Origin: an uncultured Coriobacteriaceae bacterium
GTDB lineage: Bacteria; Actinomycetota; Coriobacteriia; Coriobacteriales; Eggerthellaceae
Assembly (NCBI GenBank): GCA_902781245.1
Contig: CACZIP010000151.1
Coordinates: 1-5,436, forward strand
DNA length: 5,436 nucleotides
Direction of reading: 5' to 3'
This document shows, in pieces, positions 1-5,436 of this stretch; position 1 is the stretch's first letter, and the number at the start of each line of letters is the position of its first letter. The notes beneath the pieces were generated by a model, which did no database searches, was not told where the DNA came from, and worked only from the letters and a program-made list of their open reading frames with translations. The translations under genes were made by a program, and so were the position numbers.

Positions 1-1116
1 GGGTTGGTTGTCGTAGGTTTGTCGTTTGGCCTGTTCGGGCGCGAAGCTGCAAGCATGTTCTCTTCGGAGGGCCGCAGCGAGCACGTCGTGCCCAACGTCG
101 TGCAAACCACTCAGTTCATCGGCCGCATCGCCATCACGTTCATCGCACTATCAACAATATCCGTAGGCTGCATCAGCATGACCATCGGCATCGAGCCAGC
201 CCGCGCATTCCTGCAGTCGTTTTGGGTTTCGATTTCAGCGTTCATGACTGCAGGCTTCGTTCCGATGAGCCAGAACATCATGTACTACCACTCGGTGTCT
301 ATCGAAGTGATTCTCATCGTCGTGATGTTGCTCGGATCCATCAACTTCACGTTGCACGCTGAAGTTCTACGCGGCCGCGTGAAAGCAGTTTTTGAGGATA
401 CCGAAGTGAAGTTCCTCGTTGCCTGGATAGTCCTCATCGTGATCGTCCTCGCATCATCGCTTTCCGGAAGCCGTTTGTTCTCGGACCTCCCCAACATCGA
501 ACGGCGCGGCTTGTTCATGGTGTTCGCGGCGTTGACGACGACCGGCTTCCAGAACGTCACCACATCACAGCTGGCTGCTGGAGGGTTCTCGTCGGGTGCA
601 TTCCTCGTGCTGGCCATCCTCATGGCCATGGGAGCTTCATCTGGCTCGACTGCCGGCGGCGTCAAGATCAACCGTATCGCAATCCTGGCGAAATCGATCG
701 TTGCCACGCTCAAGGAAACGCTTGCCCCCGACACGGCGAGAATCGTCACGTCATACAACCACATCGGACGCAGGCCCGTGACGCCCGACATCGTCCGTGA
801 AGCCACGACCGTTCTCATCCTGTACGGTGTGACCTATGTCGTCGGTGCGCTAGCAGGCATTGCGAGCGGCTTCGAAGCGTCGCAAGCGATTTTCGAGTCA
901 GTCGCAATGGCCTCGAACGGCGGTATCACATCTGGCATCGTCGCGCCTGGAATGGCATGGCCACTTGAGCTCTTCTACCTGTTCGAGATGTGGGCAGGAC
1001 GTCTCGAGTTTGTAACATTGCTCGCGTTGCTCATCCAAATCGTCACCTCAATCACACCTTCGAGCTGGGTTGGCGCCATGCATGCTCGCAACGAGGAGAG
1101 GAAGCGCCGCTCGTGA
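1..1116 (+). CDS. trkH: TrkH-family potassium uptake protein, 3' part (5' end outside window)
   Basis: This is the membrane, ion-conducting subunit of a Trk/Ktr-type K+ uptake system, which normally works with a cytoplasmic TrkA/KtrA nucleotide-binding partner (none is visible here). The reading frame is open from the first base, so the true start lies upstream. About 371 codons are present against the usual 450-500, so the first of the four membrane-pore-membrane repeats is missing. Numbering from the TTG at position 4, the second filter region is MTAGF (81-85), the third is TTTGF (178-182), followed by the gating-loop signature GASSGSTAGGVK (210-221). The fourth pore region reads SNGGITSGI (304-312), and the family motif GRLEF (332-336) lies in the last helix. 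Several strongly hydrophobic helices lie between these. The protein ends in a basic tail (RNEERKRRS). The stop TGA overlaps the GTG start of the next gene. Family assignment is firm; TrkH versus KtrB subtype is less so. Confidence 0.93.
   Translation, partial: GLVVVGLSFGLFGREAASMFSSEGRSEHVVPNVVQTTQFIGRIAITFIALSTISVGCISMTIGIEPARAFLQSFWVSISAFMTAGFVPMSQNIMYYHSVSIEVILIVVMLLGSINFTLHAEVLRGRVKAVFEDTEVKFLVAWIVLIVIVLASSLSGSRLFSDLPNIERRGLFMVFAALTTTGFQNVTTSQLAAGGFSSGAFLVLAILMAMGASSGSTAGGVKINRIAILAKSIVATLKETLAPDTARIVTSYNHIGRRPVTPDIVREATTVLILYGVTYVVGALAGIASGFEASQAIFESVAMASNGGITSGIVAPGMAWPLELFYLFEMWAGRLEFVTLLALLIQIVTSITPSSWVGAMHARNEERKRRS
1093..1101 (+). promoter_or_regulatory. Shine-Dalgarno site for the anchored-protein gene
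   Basis: The purine run GAGGAGAGG lies inside the last codons of trkH, 11 bases before the GTG at 1113. It decides the start: the open frame continues upstream to 990, but only the GTG has a good ribosome site, and only from there does the protein begin with a clean signal peptide. Confidence 0.75.
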
Positions 1117-1760
1117 ACAAACTCCTCTTCAACATATTCGCATTGATGCTCGCATTCGCTCTGGCGCTTGCTCTCCCCGCCTCTGCTTTCGCGGAAGACG
1201 AGAACCCGTCCTCCAGCGATAGCGCTGCGAGCGCCAAGGCAGAACCAGCCACGAGCGTTGACGCAAACGCCGAAAACATCGTCGACCCGACACAGCGCGC
1301 CGACAACTCGTTCATTTACGACACGACGATCGAGGACATCCTTGCTGAAACGTCGCTCCATGACGGGCGCATTGTCCAATTCGTTGGTGAGGCAATCGGC
1401 GATCGCGTACTCGACGATGCAAGTGGAAAGTATTGCTGGGTAACAATCGAATCGATGGCAGATGGCAGCGATGCCAATATTTCGGTTTACATGACTGTCG
1501 AGCAAGCAGAGCAAATCGACCATTTCGGACGCTACGGAGTCACGGGCACGACGCTTCAGATACGTGGCACTTTCAACCAAGCATGCTCCAATCATGAAGG
1601 CCTCGTCGACGTCCACGCAACAAACGTCGGCGTGATGGCACGCGGCGTCGAGCACCCCGACACGCTGAACTTGAGCAACTTCGGGTTCGGGATCTTCCTG
1701 ATCATTATCGGAGCTGCGCTCATGGCTGCTTTCTATTTCGTCCGCGAGCGAATGCGCTAG
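1113..1760 (+). CDS. Exported, C-terminally membrane-anchored protein of unknown function, possible OB-like domain
   Basis: I do not recognise a named family. The 215-residue product starts with a signal peptide (MNKLL, hydrophobic core at about 7-22, likely cleavage after AFA at 25-27). A low-complexity Ser/Ala/Glu/Asp linker follows (about 28-65). Next is a compact domain (about 70-175) with alternating beta-like segments: GRIVQFVGEAIGDRV (85-99), YCWVTIES (107-114), ANISVYM (121-127), GVTGTTLQIRGTF (142-154) and LVDVHATNV (164-172). This pattern resembles a small OB-like beta barrel, which is an inference from the pattern only. One transmembrane helix (about 190-210) and an RERMR tail close the protein, so the domain should sit outside the membrane with the tail inside. 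C108 and C158 are the only cysteines and could form a disulphide. The GTG start overlaps the trkH stop (GTGA), implying translational coupling and possibly a partnership with the K+ transporter. rsgA follows 8 bases later. Confidence 0.82.
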   Translation: MNKLLFNIFALMLAFALALALPASAFAEDENPSSSDSAASAKAEPATSVDANAENIVDPTQRADNSFIYDTTIEDILAETSLHDGRIVQFVGEAIGDRVLDDASGKYCWVTIESMADGSDANISVYMTVEQAEQIDHFGRYGVTGTTLQIRGTFNQACSNHEGLVDVHATNVGVMARGVEHPDTLNLSNFGFGIFLIIIGAALMAAFYFVRERMR

Positions 1761-1768
1761 GCCGCGGC

Positions 1769-2752
1769 ATGAGGGGCACCATCATCAAGCTCGACCGAGG
1801 CTTCCCCCTCGTTCAACTCGAAGATGGCTCGGAGCTGCGCTGCGAGCATGCAACCGCCCTCGTGAAGGGCGAGAAAGTGCGTGCGGTGATCGGCGATGTG
1901 GTTGACATCTCCCTTCCCGAAGAGCATGACAAGGGAATTATCGAAGCGATTGCACCACGCACGACTGCATTCGTTCGCAAAGATCCAGCTGAACGCACGA
2001 CCGCGCAAGTGCTCGCCGCGAATTTCGATTCCGTGGTCATCGCCGAACCCATCGTGAACCTCAACATCAAACGACTCGAGAGAGAACTCGTATTGGCCCA
2101 CGAGACAGGAGCGCGCGTAGCCATCGTGTTGACGAAAGCCGACTTGGCATCGAGCTCTGACGAAGCGGAAGCCGTTCGGAAGAGCGCAGCCGATCTCGCT
2201 GGTCGCGACGTGCCGATCGTTGTCATGTCGGTGGATGACGAGGAGTCCATTGCTCGCGTGCGCGCTCTCGTGCCGAAAGGCGAAGTTGCCGTGCTTATCG
2301 GCAAGAGCGGCGTGGGCAAGTCGAGTTTGGTCAACTTGCTTGCGGGAGCCGACGTTCAAAGCATTGGCGATGTGCGTGCAAGCGATGGAAAGGGCAGGCA
2401 CACGACAGTCGATCGGGTGATGGTCGAAATACCCGACGCAGGACGCGTCGTCGACATGCCCGGCATACGAGGACTCGGCCTTTGGGATTCCGACACGGGC
2501 ATCGATGTCGCGTTCACCGACGTTGCCGAGCTGGCGGAACAGTGTCGCTTCCGCGACTGCAAGCACACCGACGAGCCCGGCTGTGCTGTGCTTGCAGCAG
2601 TCGAATCCGGCGAGCTCGCGCAAGCGCGATTGGATTCGTATCGCTCGCTGGTCGCGGAAGTCGAAACGACGCGCAAGCGACGCGACGAAGCGCGGCACAT
2701 GCGCGGTGAGAAGGCATCCGACCGCAAGCGGCAGAAGCGGAAAGGGCGTTAG
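1769..2752 (+). CDS. rsgA: Small ribosomal subunit biogenesis GTPase RsgA
   Basis: RsgA is a cytoplasmic GTPase that binds the maturing 30S subunit near the decoding site and checks late assembly. The 327-residue protein shows the diagnostic circularly permuted GTPase order. After an N-terminal OB-fold (about 1-65) comes G4 TKAD (122-125), then a G5-like MSV (153-155), then the P-loop GKSGVGKSS (178-186), then GRHTT (209-213, G2), then DMPG (229-232, G3). The C-terminal zinc motif C-x4-C-x-H-x5-C is complete (C259, C264, H266, C272). The tail from about 301 is very rich in Lys/Arg, fitting rRNA contact. Length is normal for the family. G3 reads DMPG where DTPG or DSPG is common. The ATG lies 8 bases after the preceding stop and has no clear Shine-Dalgarno sequence, so initiation probably depends on coupling. 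The start is supported by the family-like MRGTI opening. Confidence 0.97.
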   Translation: MRGTIIKLDRGFPLVQLEDGSELRCEHATALVKGEKVRAVIGDVVDISLPEEHDKGIIEAIAPRTTAFVRKDPAERTTAQVLAANFDSVVIAEPIVNLNIKRLERELVLAHETGARVAIVLTKADLASSSDEAEAVRKSAADLAGRDVPIVVMSVDDEESIARVRALVPKGEVAVLIGKSGVGKSSLVNLLAGADVQSIGDVRASDGKGRHTTVDRVMVEIPDAGRVVDMPGIRGLGLWDSDTGIDVAFTDVAELAEQCRFRDCKHTDEPGCAVLAAVESGELAQARLDSYRSLVAEVETTRKRRDEARHMRGEKASDRKRQKRKGR

Positions 2753-2754
2753 CC

Positions 2755-3561
2755 ATGATCGGCACACTCGCCGTCATGGCGCTCATCGGCATTGTCATCG
2801 GCCTCTTCTCGGGTATGCTCGGCATTGGGGGCGGGATGGTGATGGTTCCCCTCTTCAGGCTCGTCTTCGGCATGACCGCCGTCGGTTCGACCGCCACCTC
2901 GCTATTCACCATCATTCCCACATCGGTGTCGGGAGCTATTTCGCATGCACGTGCCAGGACATGCGTCCCGAAACTCGGAATTGCCCTCGGCGTCGGGGGC
3001 GCCTGCACATCATGGCTCGGCGTGTGGCTTGCCCAGTTGTCACCTGGTTGGCTCGTAATGCTGGCAGCAGCAGCCGTCATCATCTATTCGGGAATCACGA
3101 TGTTTCGCAAAGCGTTGAAAGCTCCCAAGCAATCAATTGGGAACGCAAACGCCAGCGCGTCTGTTCCTGAGCCCCCCATGCTCAACTCCAAGAAACTGAC
3201 GGCCGCAGCAGGAATAGGCGCAATAGCAGGTGTCGCCTCGGGATATGTGGGACTCGGTGGTGGCTTCATCATGGTGCCGCTGATGGTCGCTGCACTCAAC
3301 ATGCCCATGAAGCTGACGTCGGGAACCTCGCTAATCGCCGTCATGATACTGGCATTTCCGGCAACGGTGATGCAATGCGTCCTCGGCAATGTCGAATACA
3401 TCGCCGGCATTGCGATGGCATGCGGCACCATTCCTGGTGCAATCATCGGAGCCAAATTGGTCAGATACGTCCCTGAACGCACGCTCAGATTCGTGTTCGC
3501 TCTATTCATCACGATTGCCGCTATACTCTTGGTGTTGAAAGAAGCAGGGGTGCTCGGTTAG
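2755..3561 (+). CDS. TauE/SafE-family (DUF81) membrane permease
   Basis: A 268-residue integral membrane protein of the TauE/SafE family, whose characterised members export sulfite, sulfoacetate or related organic sulfur anions; the substrate here cannot be read from sequence. The internal duplication typical of the family is obvious: GMLGIGGGMVMVPL (20-33) in the first half matches GYVGLGGGFIMVPL (163-176) in the second. Each is followed by a Thr-Ser-Leu stretch (ATSLFTIIPTS at 47-57, GTSLIAVMILA at 190-200). Hydrophobic helices fill the rest, giving roughly 7-8 membrane segments, with a polar loop at about 121-147 between the halves. The ATG comes two bases after the rsgA stop, with GGAAAGGG (2739-2746) inside the rsgA tail as a ribosome site 8 bases away. 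Translation is probably coupled to rsgA. No sulfur-metabolism gene is next to it, so the neighbourhood does not help to name the substrate. Confidence 0.93.
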   Translation: MIGTLAVMALIGIVIGLFSGMLGIGGGMVMVPLFRLVFGMTAVGSTATSLFTIIPTSVSGAISHARARTCVPKLGIALGVGGACTSWLGVWLAQLSPGWLVMLAAAAVIIYSGITMFRKALKAPKQSIGNANASASVPEPPMLNSKKLTAAAGIGAIAGVASGYVGLGGGFIMVPLMVAALNMPMKLTSGTSLIAVMILAFPATVMQCVLGNVEYIAGIAMACGTIPGAIIGAKLVRYVPERTLRFVFALFITIAAILLVLKEAGVLG

Positions 3562-3576
3562 GCGAGGAACAGAACT

Positions 3577-4953
3577 ATGGAACCCGGATTCGACTTGCTC
3601 AGACTCAATCAGACACGCCGGGTTGTTCTCGGCGTCCTCGGTATTGTTTCCATCTCTGCTGGAGTCGCACTCGTCATCCTCACGCTTTTTCATCCAGAAC
3701 TGATTGCTTTGCAGTTGACGACCGGCATCGTATTCTCGTTCACGCTCGTCGCCATGCTTTGGCTTGCCATGGACCCCGACACCCAAGCGGCTCGACAGTC
3801 CGACAGCTTGCTGAGGCTCGCCAGCCAGATGCTCGATTGCATGAAAGACGGCATGACCCCCGAAGCTGCTCAGCAAATTTGCGAACTGCTGCTTCCCGCC
3901 ACGCCCGCTAAGGCAGTTGCCATCACCGATACCGAGGTCATCCTCGGCTACGCAGGCTATAACGCCATCAACAACCCAGCTGGCACGCACATTCGCACGA
4001 CTGCCACACACGACACGATTGAAGATGGTCAACCGCGCATTCTGCACAATACCGGCGACATTGGGCTTCCCATGTCCTCTGCGCGCATCAACGCAGCCAT
4101 TATCCAACCGCTTTACATCGGCAACAAGATAATGGGAACGCTGAAGTTCTACTACTTCAGATCAAGCCAGATCAGCGAAACGCAGAAGTCGGTTGCGCAT
4201 GGGTTTGCCGAACTGCTCTCGACCCAAATGGCCGCAGCAGCACTCGAAGAGCAAACCAAACTTGCAACCAGCATGGAGCTGAAGGCTCTGCAGGCCCAGA
4301 TCAACCCACACTTCCTCTTCAACACCATCAACACGATCGCCTCGCTTATCCGCACCGATCCCGCGAAGGCACGTGTGCTCCTGCGTGATTTCGCCGTTTT
4401 CTACCGTTCGACACTCGAAGATGCCAACGATCTCATCGCTCTTGAGCGTGAGGTCAAGCAGGTCGAGCGGTATCTCTCGTTTGAGATTGCGCGTTTCGGC
4501 GAAGATCGGCTCGAGCTCGTCGTCGATATCCAGCCGGAGCTTTACAGCATGCTCGTGCCATCGTTCATGATCCAGCCCCTCGTCGAGAACGCGGTGAAAC
4601 ATGCGATGCGCGCCGAAGGCAAACTTACGATTTCAATTATCGGCACTATTGAAGGCAGTACTGTGGTCATCGCTGTTGTTGACGACGGCGTCGGTATGAC
4701 CAAAGAGCAATGCGCAACGATGATGGATGGCGAATCGACAACCGGACTGGGCATTGCCGTGCGTAACGTGCGCGATCGCATGTACGGCTATTTCGGCCCC
4801 GAATCGCGCATGGATGTCAAGAGCGCTCCCGGCATAGGCACGCGCGTGTCGTTCATCCTTGATCGCACCAGCGCAGAGAGCGACGGCTATCTCGGGTCGA
4901 CGGAATCGGAAGAGCCTGATGCGTCCGAGGATTCCGAACCCGTTGAAGAATGA
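3577..4953 (+). CDS. LytS/YehU-type sensor histidine kinase with GAF-like domain
   Basis: A membrane-bound sensor kinase of the His_kinase (PF06580-like) class, which normally phosphorylates a LytTR-type response regulator. The 458-residue protein has two N-terminal membrane helices (about 16-38 and 43-65). A LytS-like GAF region follows (about 75-220, with AVAITDTEVILGYAG at 113-127). Then comes a short helical linker and the phosphoacceptor motif QINPHFLFN (241-249, H245). The ATPase part has the N box LVENAVKH (335-342, N338), DDGVGM (369-374) and TGLGIAVRNVRDRM (389-402). The last 28 residues form a very acidic Ser/Glu/Asp tail with no domain I recognise. Classical LytS kinases carry five or more N-terminal helices, so this is a shortened sensor end. 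The ATG lies 15 bases after the permease stop, with GAGGA (3564-3568) 8 bases before it. No response regulator follows; tRNA genes do. The signal sensed is unknown. Confidence 0.93.
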   Translation: MEPGFDLLRLNQTRRVVLGVLGIVSISAGVALVILTLFHPELIALQLTTGIVFSFTLVAMLWLAMDPDTQAARQSDSLLRLASQMLDCMKDGMTPEAAQQICELLLPATPAKAVAITDTEVILGYAGYNAINNPAGTHIRTTATHDTIEDGQPRILHNTGDIGLPMSSARINAAIIQPLYIGNKIMGTLKFYYFRSSQISETQKSVAHGFAELLSTQMAAAALEEQTKLATSMELKALQAQINPHFLFNTINTIASLIRTDPAKARVLLRDFAVFYRSTLEDANDLIALEREVKQVERYLSFEIARFGEDRLELVVDIQPELYSMLVPSFMIQPLVENAVKHAMRAEGKLTISIIGTIEGSTVVIAVVDDGVGMTKEQCATMMDGESTTGLGIAVRNVRDRMYGYFGPESRMDVKSAPGIGTRVSFILDRTSAESDGYLGSTESEEPDASEDSEPVEE

Positions 4954-5003
4954 TGTGTTTGAGCAGTCCCGACAACGACGCATCGTGGAGTAATTGAAAA
5001 GAC

Positions 5004-5033
5004 TTGCCGCGGTTTTCGTGCTTCGTGTATACT
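5004..5033 (+). promoter_or_regulatory. Sigma70-type promoter of the serine tRNA unit
   Basis: A -35 box TTGCCG (5004-5009, 4 of 6 to consensus) and a -10 box TATACT (5028-5033, 5 of 6) are separated by 18 bases. Transcription would start near 5040, about 34 bases before the first tRNA. The placement directly upstream of a stable-RNA gene and after a coding gene supports it. The region between the kinase stop (4953) and this promoter has no convincing terminator, so some read-through from the operon is possible. Confidence 0.7.
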
Positions 5034-5040
5034 TAAGCGC

Positions 5041-5060
5041 TGCGTCACCAGAACGACGCA
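5041..5060 (+). other. Leader hairpin in the tRNA precursor
   Basis: TGCGTC (5041-5046) is complementary to GACGCA (5055-5060) with an 8-base loop. The stem starts at or next to the predicted transcription start, so it would be the 5' end of the pre-tRNA leader that RNase P removes. It may protect the precursor or simply be fortuitous; six base pairs are modest evidence. Confidence 0.4.
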
Positions 5061-5073
5061 AGGCTACGGAAGC

Positions 5074-5165
5074 GGAGAGATGTCCGAGCTGGCCGAAGGA
5101 GCACGATTGGAAATCGTGTATACCTCAAAAGGGTATCCGGGGTTCAAATCCCCGTCTCTCCGCCA
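5074..5165 (+). tRNA. tRNA-Ser(GGA)
   Basis: A class II tRNA of 92 bases with encoded CCA. The acceptor GGAGAGA (5074-5080) pairs fully with TCTCTCC (5155-5161), followed by discriminator G and CCA (5163-5165). The anticodon stem CACGA/TCGTG (5102-5106 with 5114-5118) holds loop TTGGAAA, so the anticodon is GGA at 5109-5111, reading UCC and UCU serine codons. The long variable arm typical of serine tRNAs is a 5-pair stem, ATACC with GGTAT (5120-5124 with 5132-5136). The T arm is CGGGG-TTCAAAT-CCCCG (5138-5154). Discriminator G fits seryl-tRNA identity. It is first in a two-tRNA transcript. Confidence 0.97.
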
Positions 5166-5181
5166 CTTTTAGCCACCTTGC

Positions 5182-5274
5182 GGAGAGGTGGCAGAGCGGT
5201 TGAATGCGGCGGTCTCGAAAACCGTTTTACCGGTGAACCCGGTAACCAGGGTTCGAATCCCTGCCTCTCCGCCA
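5182..5274 (+). tRNA. tRNA-Ser(CGA)
   Basis: A class II tRNA of 93 bases with encoded CCA, 16 bases after the first. The acceptor GGAGAGG (5182-5188) pairs with CCTCTCC (5264-5270), then discriminator G and CCA (5272-5274). The anticodon stem GCGGT/ACCGT (5209-5213 with 5221-5225, one G.U pair) carries loop CTCGAAA, so the anticodon is CGA at 5216-5218, reading UCG. The variable arm is TACCGG/CCGGTA (5228-5233 with 5239-5244). The T arm is CAGGG-TTCGAAT-CCCTG (5247-5263). Both acceptors share GGAGAG, fitting a shared serine identity or an old tandem duplication. The transcript ends at the terminator just downstream. Confidence 0.97.
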
Positions 5275-5349
5275 CGAGAGTTCACGCCCCGACTCGGGGC
5301 GTTTTTCATTTCTGGAGCATCCACAAGCAGGAAGGCAGGGATTCGAACC
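5250..5349. repeat. 17-base inverted repeat of the tRNA-Ser(CGA) T-arm region
   Basis: GGTTCGAATCCCTGCCT at 5250-5266, covering the T-loop, T-stem 3' strand and start of the acceptor of tRNA-Ser(CGA), occurs again as an exact reverse complement at 5333-5349. Similarity ends sharply on both sides. The second copy lacks a matching T-stem 5' strand, so it is not part of a functional minus-strand tRNA. It could be a decayed tRNA copy or a trace of integration, but tRNA attachment sites usually leave direct repeats, not inverted ones. Confidence 0.6.
5284..5306 (+). terminator. Intrinsic terminator of the serine tRNA unit
   Basis: An 8-pair GC-rich stem (5284-5291 with 5295-5302, outermost pair A-T, arm CGCCCCG with CGGGGCG) has a 3-base ACT loop and is followed directly by a run of T through 5306. 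It lies 10 bases after the CCA of tRNA-Ser(CGA), and the T run is on the plus-strand side only, so it serves the tRNA transcript and not a convergent one. Confidence 0.92.
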
Positions 5350-5436
5350 AATATGAGTAGAGCATTGTCAAGGGGTAAGATTGGCCAGGCCCCGAGTTTC
5401 CTCAGGACCCGGCCTTTATCCTCATTCGCATTCCGT
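5307..5436. other. Intergenic tail without a recognised gene
   Basis: After the tRNA terminator I see no coding region with a credible start, ribosome site or family match on either strand. The stretch contains the inverted tRNA fragment (5333-5349) and the minus-strand hairpin (5383-5414), which may belong to an element or RNA gene continuing beyond the window. Confidence 0.6.
5383..5414 (-). ncRNA. Candidate structured RNA hairpin with GAAA tetraloop
   Basis: Fourteen aligned stem positions (5383-5396 with 5401-5414) enclose a 4-base loop (5397-5400). On the plus strand three positions mismatch, all as A with C (5387/5410, 5390/5407, 5393/5404). Read as minus-strand RNA, the same three become G.U wobbles and the loop becomes GAAA, giving an unbroken 14-pair helix with a GNRA cap. 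This asymmetry argues that the RNA is read from the minus strand. I do not recognise the family, and flanking context is cut by the window end. No T run follows on the minus strand, so it is not a simple terminator. Confidence 0.4.

Noticed and set aside
990..1112. Upstream extension of the anchored-protein gene to a start at 990
   Set aside because: It would overlap trkH by more than 120 bases and bury the signal peptide inside the protein. The GTG at 1113 has a good ribosome site and gives a standard signal sequence.
1757..2767. Long open frame on the minus strand opposite rsgA
   Set aside because: It lies exactly opposite a gene with complete RsgA motifs. Its translation shows no domain, and long antisense frames are common in GC-biased genes. 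Similar minus-strand frames at 975-1655, 3502-4107 and 4162-4602 were rejected for the same reason.
3522..3527. TATACT as a possible -10 box upstream of the histidine kinase gene
   Set aside because: It lies inside the permease coding sequence and no acceptable -35 box is found 16-18 bases upstream, so I do not call an internal promoter.
4975..4986. ACGA/TCGT hairpin after the kinase gene as an operon terminator
   Set aside because: The stem has only four pairs and no T run follows it.
5366..5371. Minus-strand TTGACA as a promoter -35 box
   Set aside because: No -10-like hexamer lies at 16-18 bases on the minus strand; the nearest AT-rich hexamer is only 10 bases away.
5383..5414. Hairpin as group II intron domain V
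   Set aside because: Domain V also has a GNRA-capped stem, but this hairpin lacks the two-base bulge and the AGC catalytic triad position, and no reverse transcriptase is in the window.
5333..5414. A second tRNA on the minus strand containing the TTCGAAT loop
   Set aside because: The T-stem cannot pair beyond two bases, and no matching acceptor 5' strand or anticodon arm is found upstream on that strand.
5169..5435. Minus-strand open frame running from the window edge across tRNA-Ser(CGA)
   Set aside because: Its C-terminal part is simply the antisense of a tRNA, a well-known source of false proteins (GIRTLVTG-like strings). No ribosome site or family resemblance supports the rest.

Overview
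The window looks like a chromosomal housekeeping stretch of a fairly GC-rich bacterium. Codon use is biased to G/C at third positions and the genes are tightly packed. I suspect an anaerobic actinobacterium of the Coriobacteriia (Eggerthellaceae-like), because of the general character of the proteins, the base composition, the CCA-encoding tRNAs and the combination of a TrkH-type K+ transporter, RsgA and a LytS-type kinase. That assignment is an inference from style, not from a marker gene.

Positions 1-4953 hold five plus-strand genes that read as one operon: the 3' part of a trkH potassium-transporter gene (cut by the window start); a small exported, C-terminally membrane-anchored protein of unknown function with a possible OB-like beta domain; rsgA, the circularly permuted GTPase of 30S ribosome assembly; a TauE/SafE-family permease; and a LytS/YehU-type sensor histidine kinase. 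Junctions are a 4-base overlap (GTGA), then gaps of 8, 2 and 15 bases. No terminator or convincing promoter lies between them. The genes span ion transport, envelope, ribosome assembly and signalling. The only pair that suggests a shared function is trkH with the anchored protein, whose start codon overlaps the trkH stop.

Positions 4954-5306 form a stable-RNA unit: a sigma70-type promoter (TTGCCG, 18 bases, TATACT), a short leader that can fold into a hairpin, tRNA-Ser(GGA), a 16-base spacer, tRNA-Ser(CGA), and a strong intrinsic terminator.

Positions 5307-5436 have no recognisable gene but are not featureless. They contain a 17-base inverted copy of the T-arm/3' region of the upstream tRNA-Ser(CGA). 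They also contain a 32-base hairpin whose three mismatches on the plus strand all become G.U wobbles on the minus strand, where the loop reads GAAA. That polarity suggests a structured RNA read from the minus strand and is the least explained signal here. I did not find a clear new defence, mobile or biosynthetic system.
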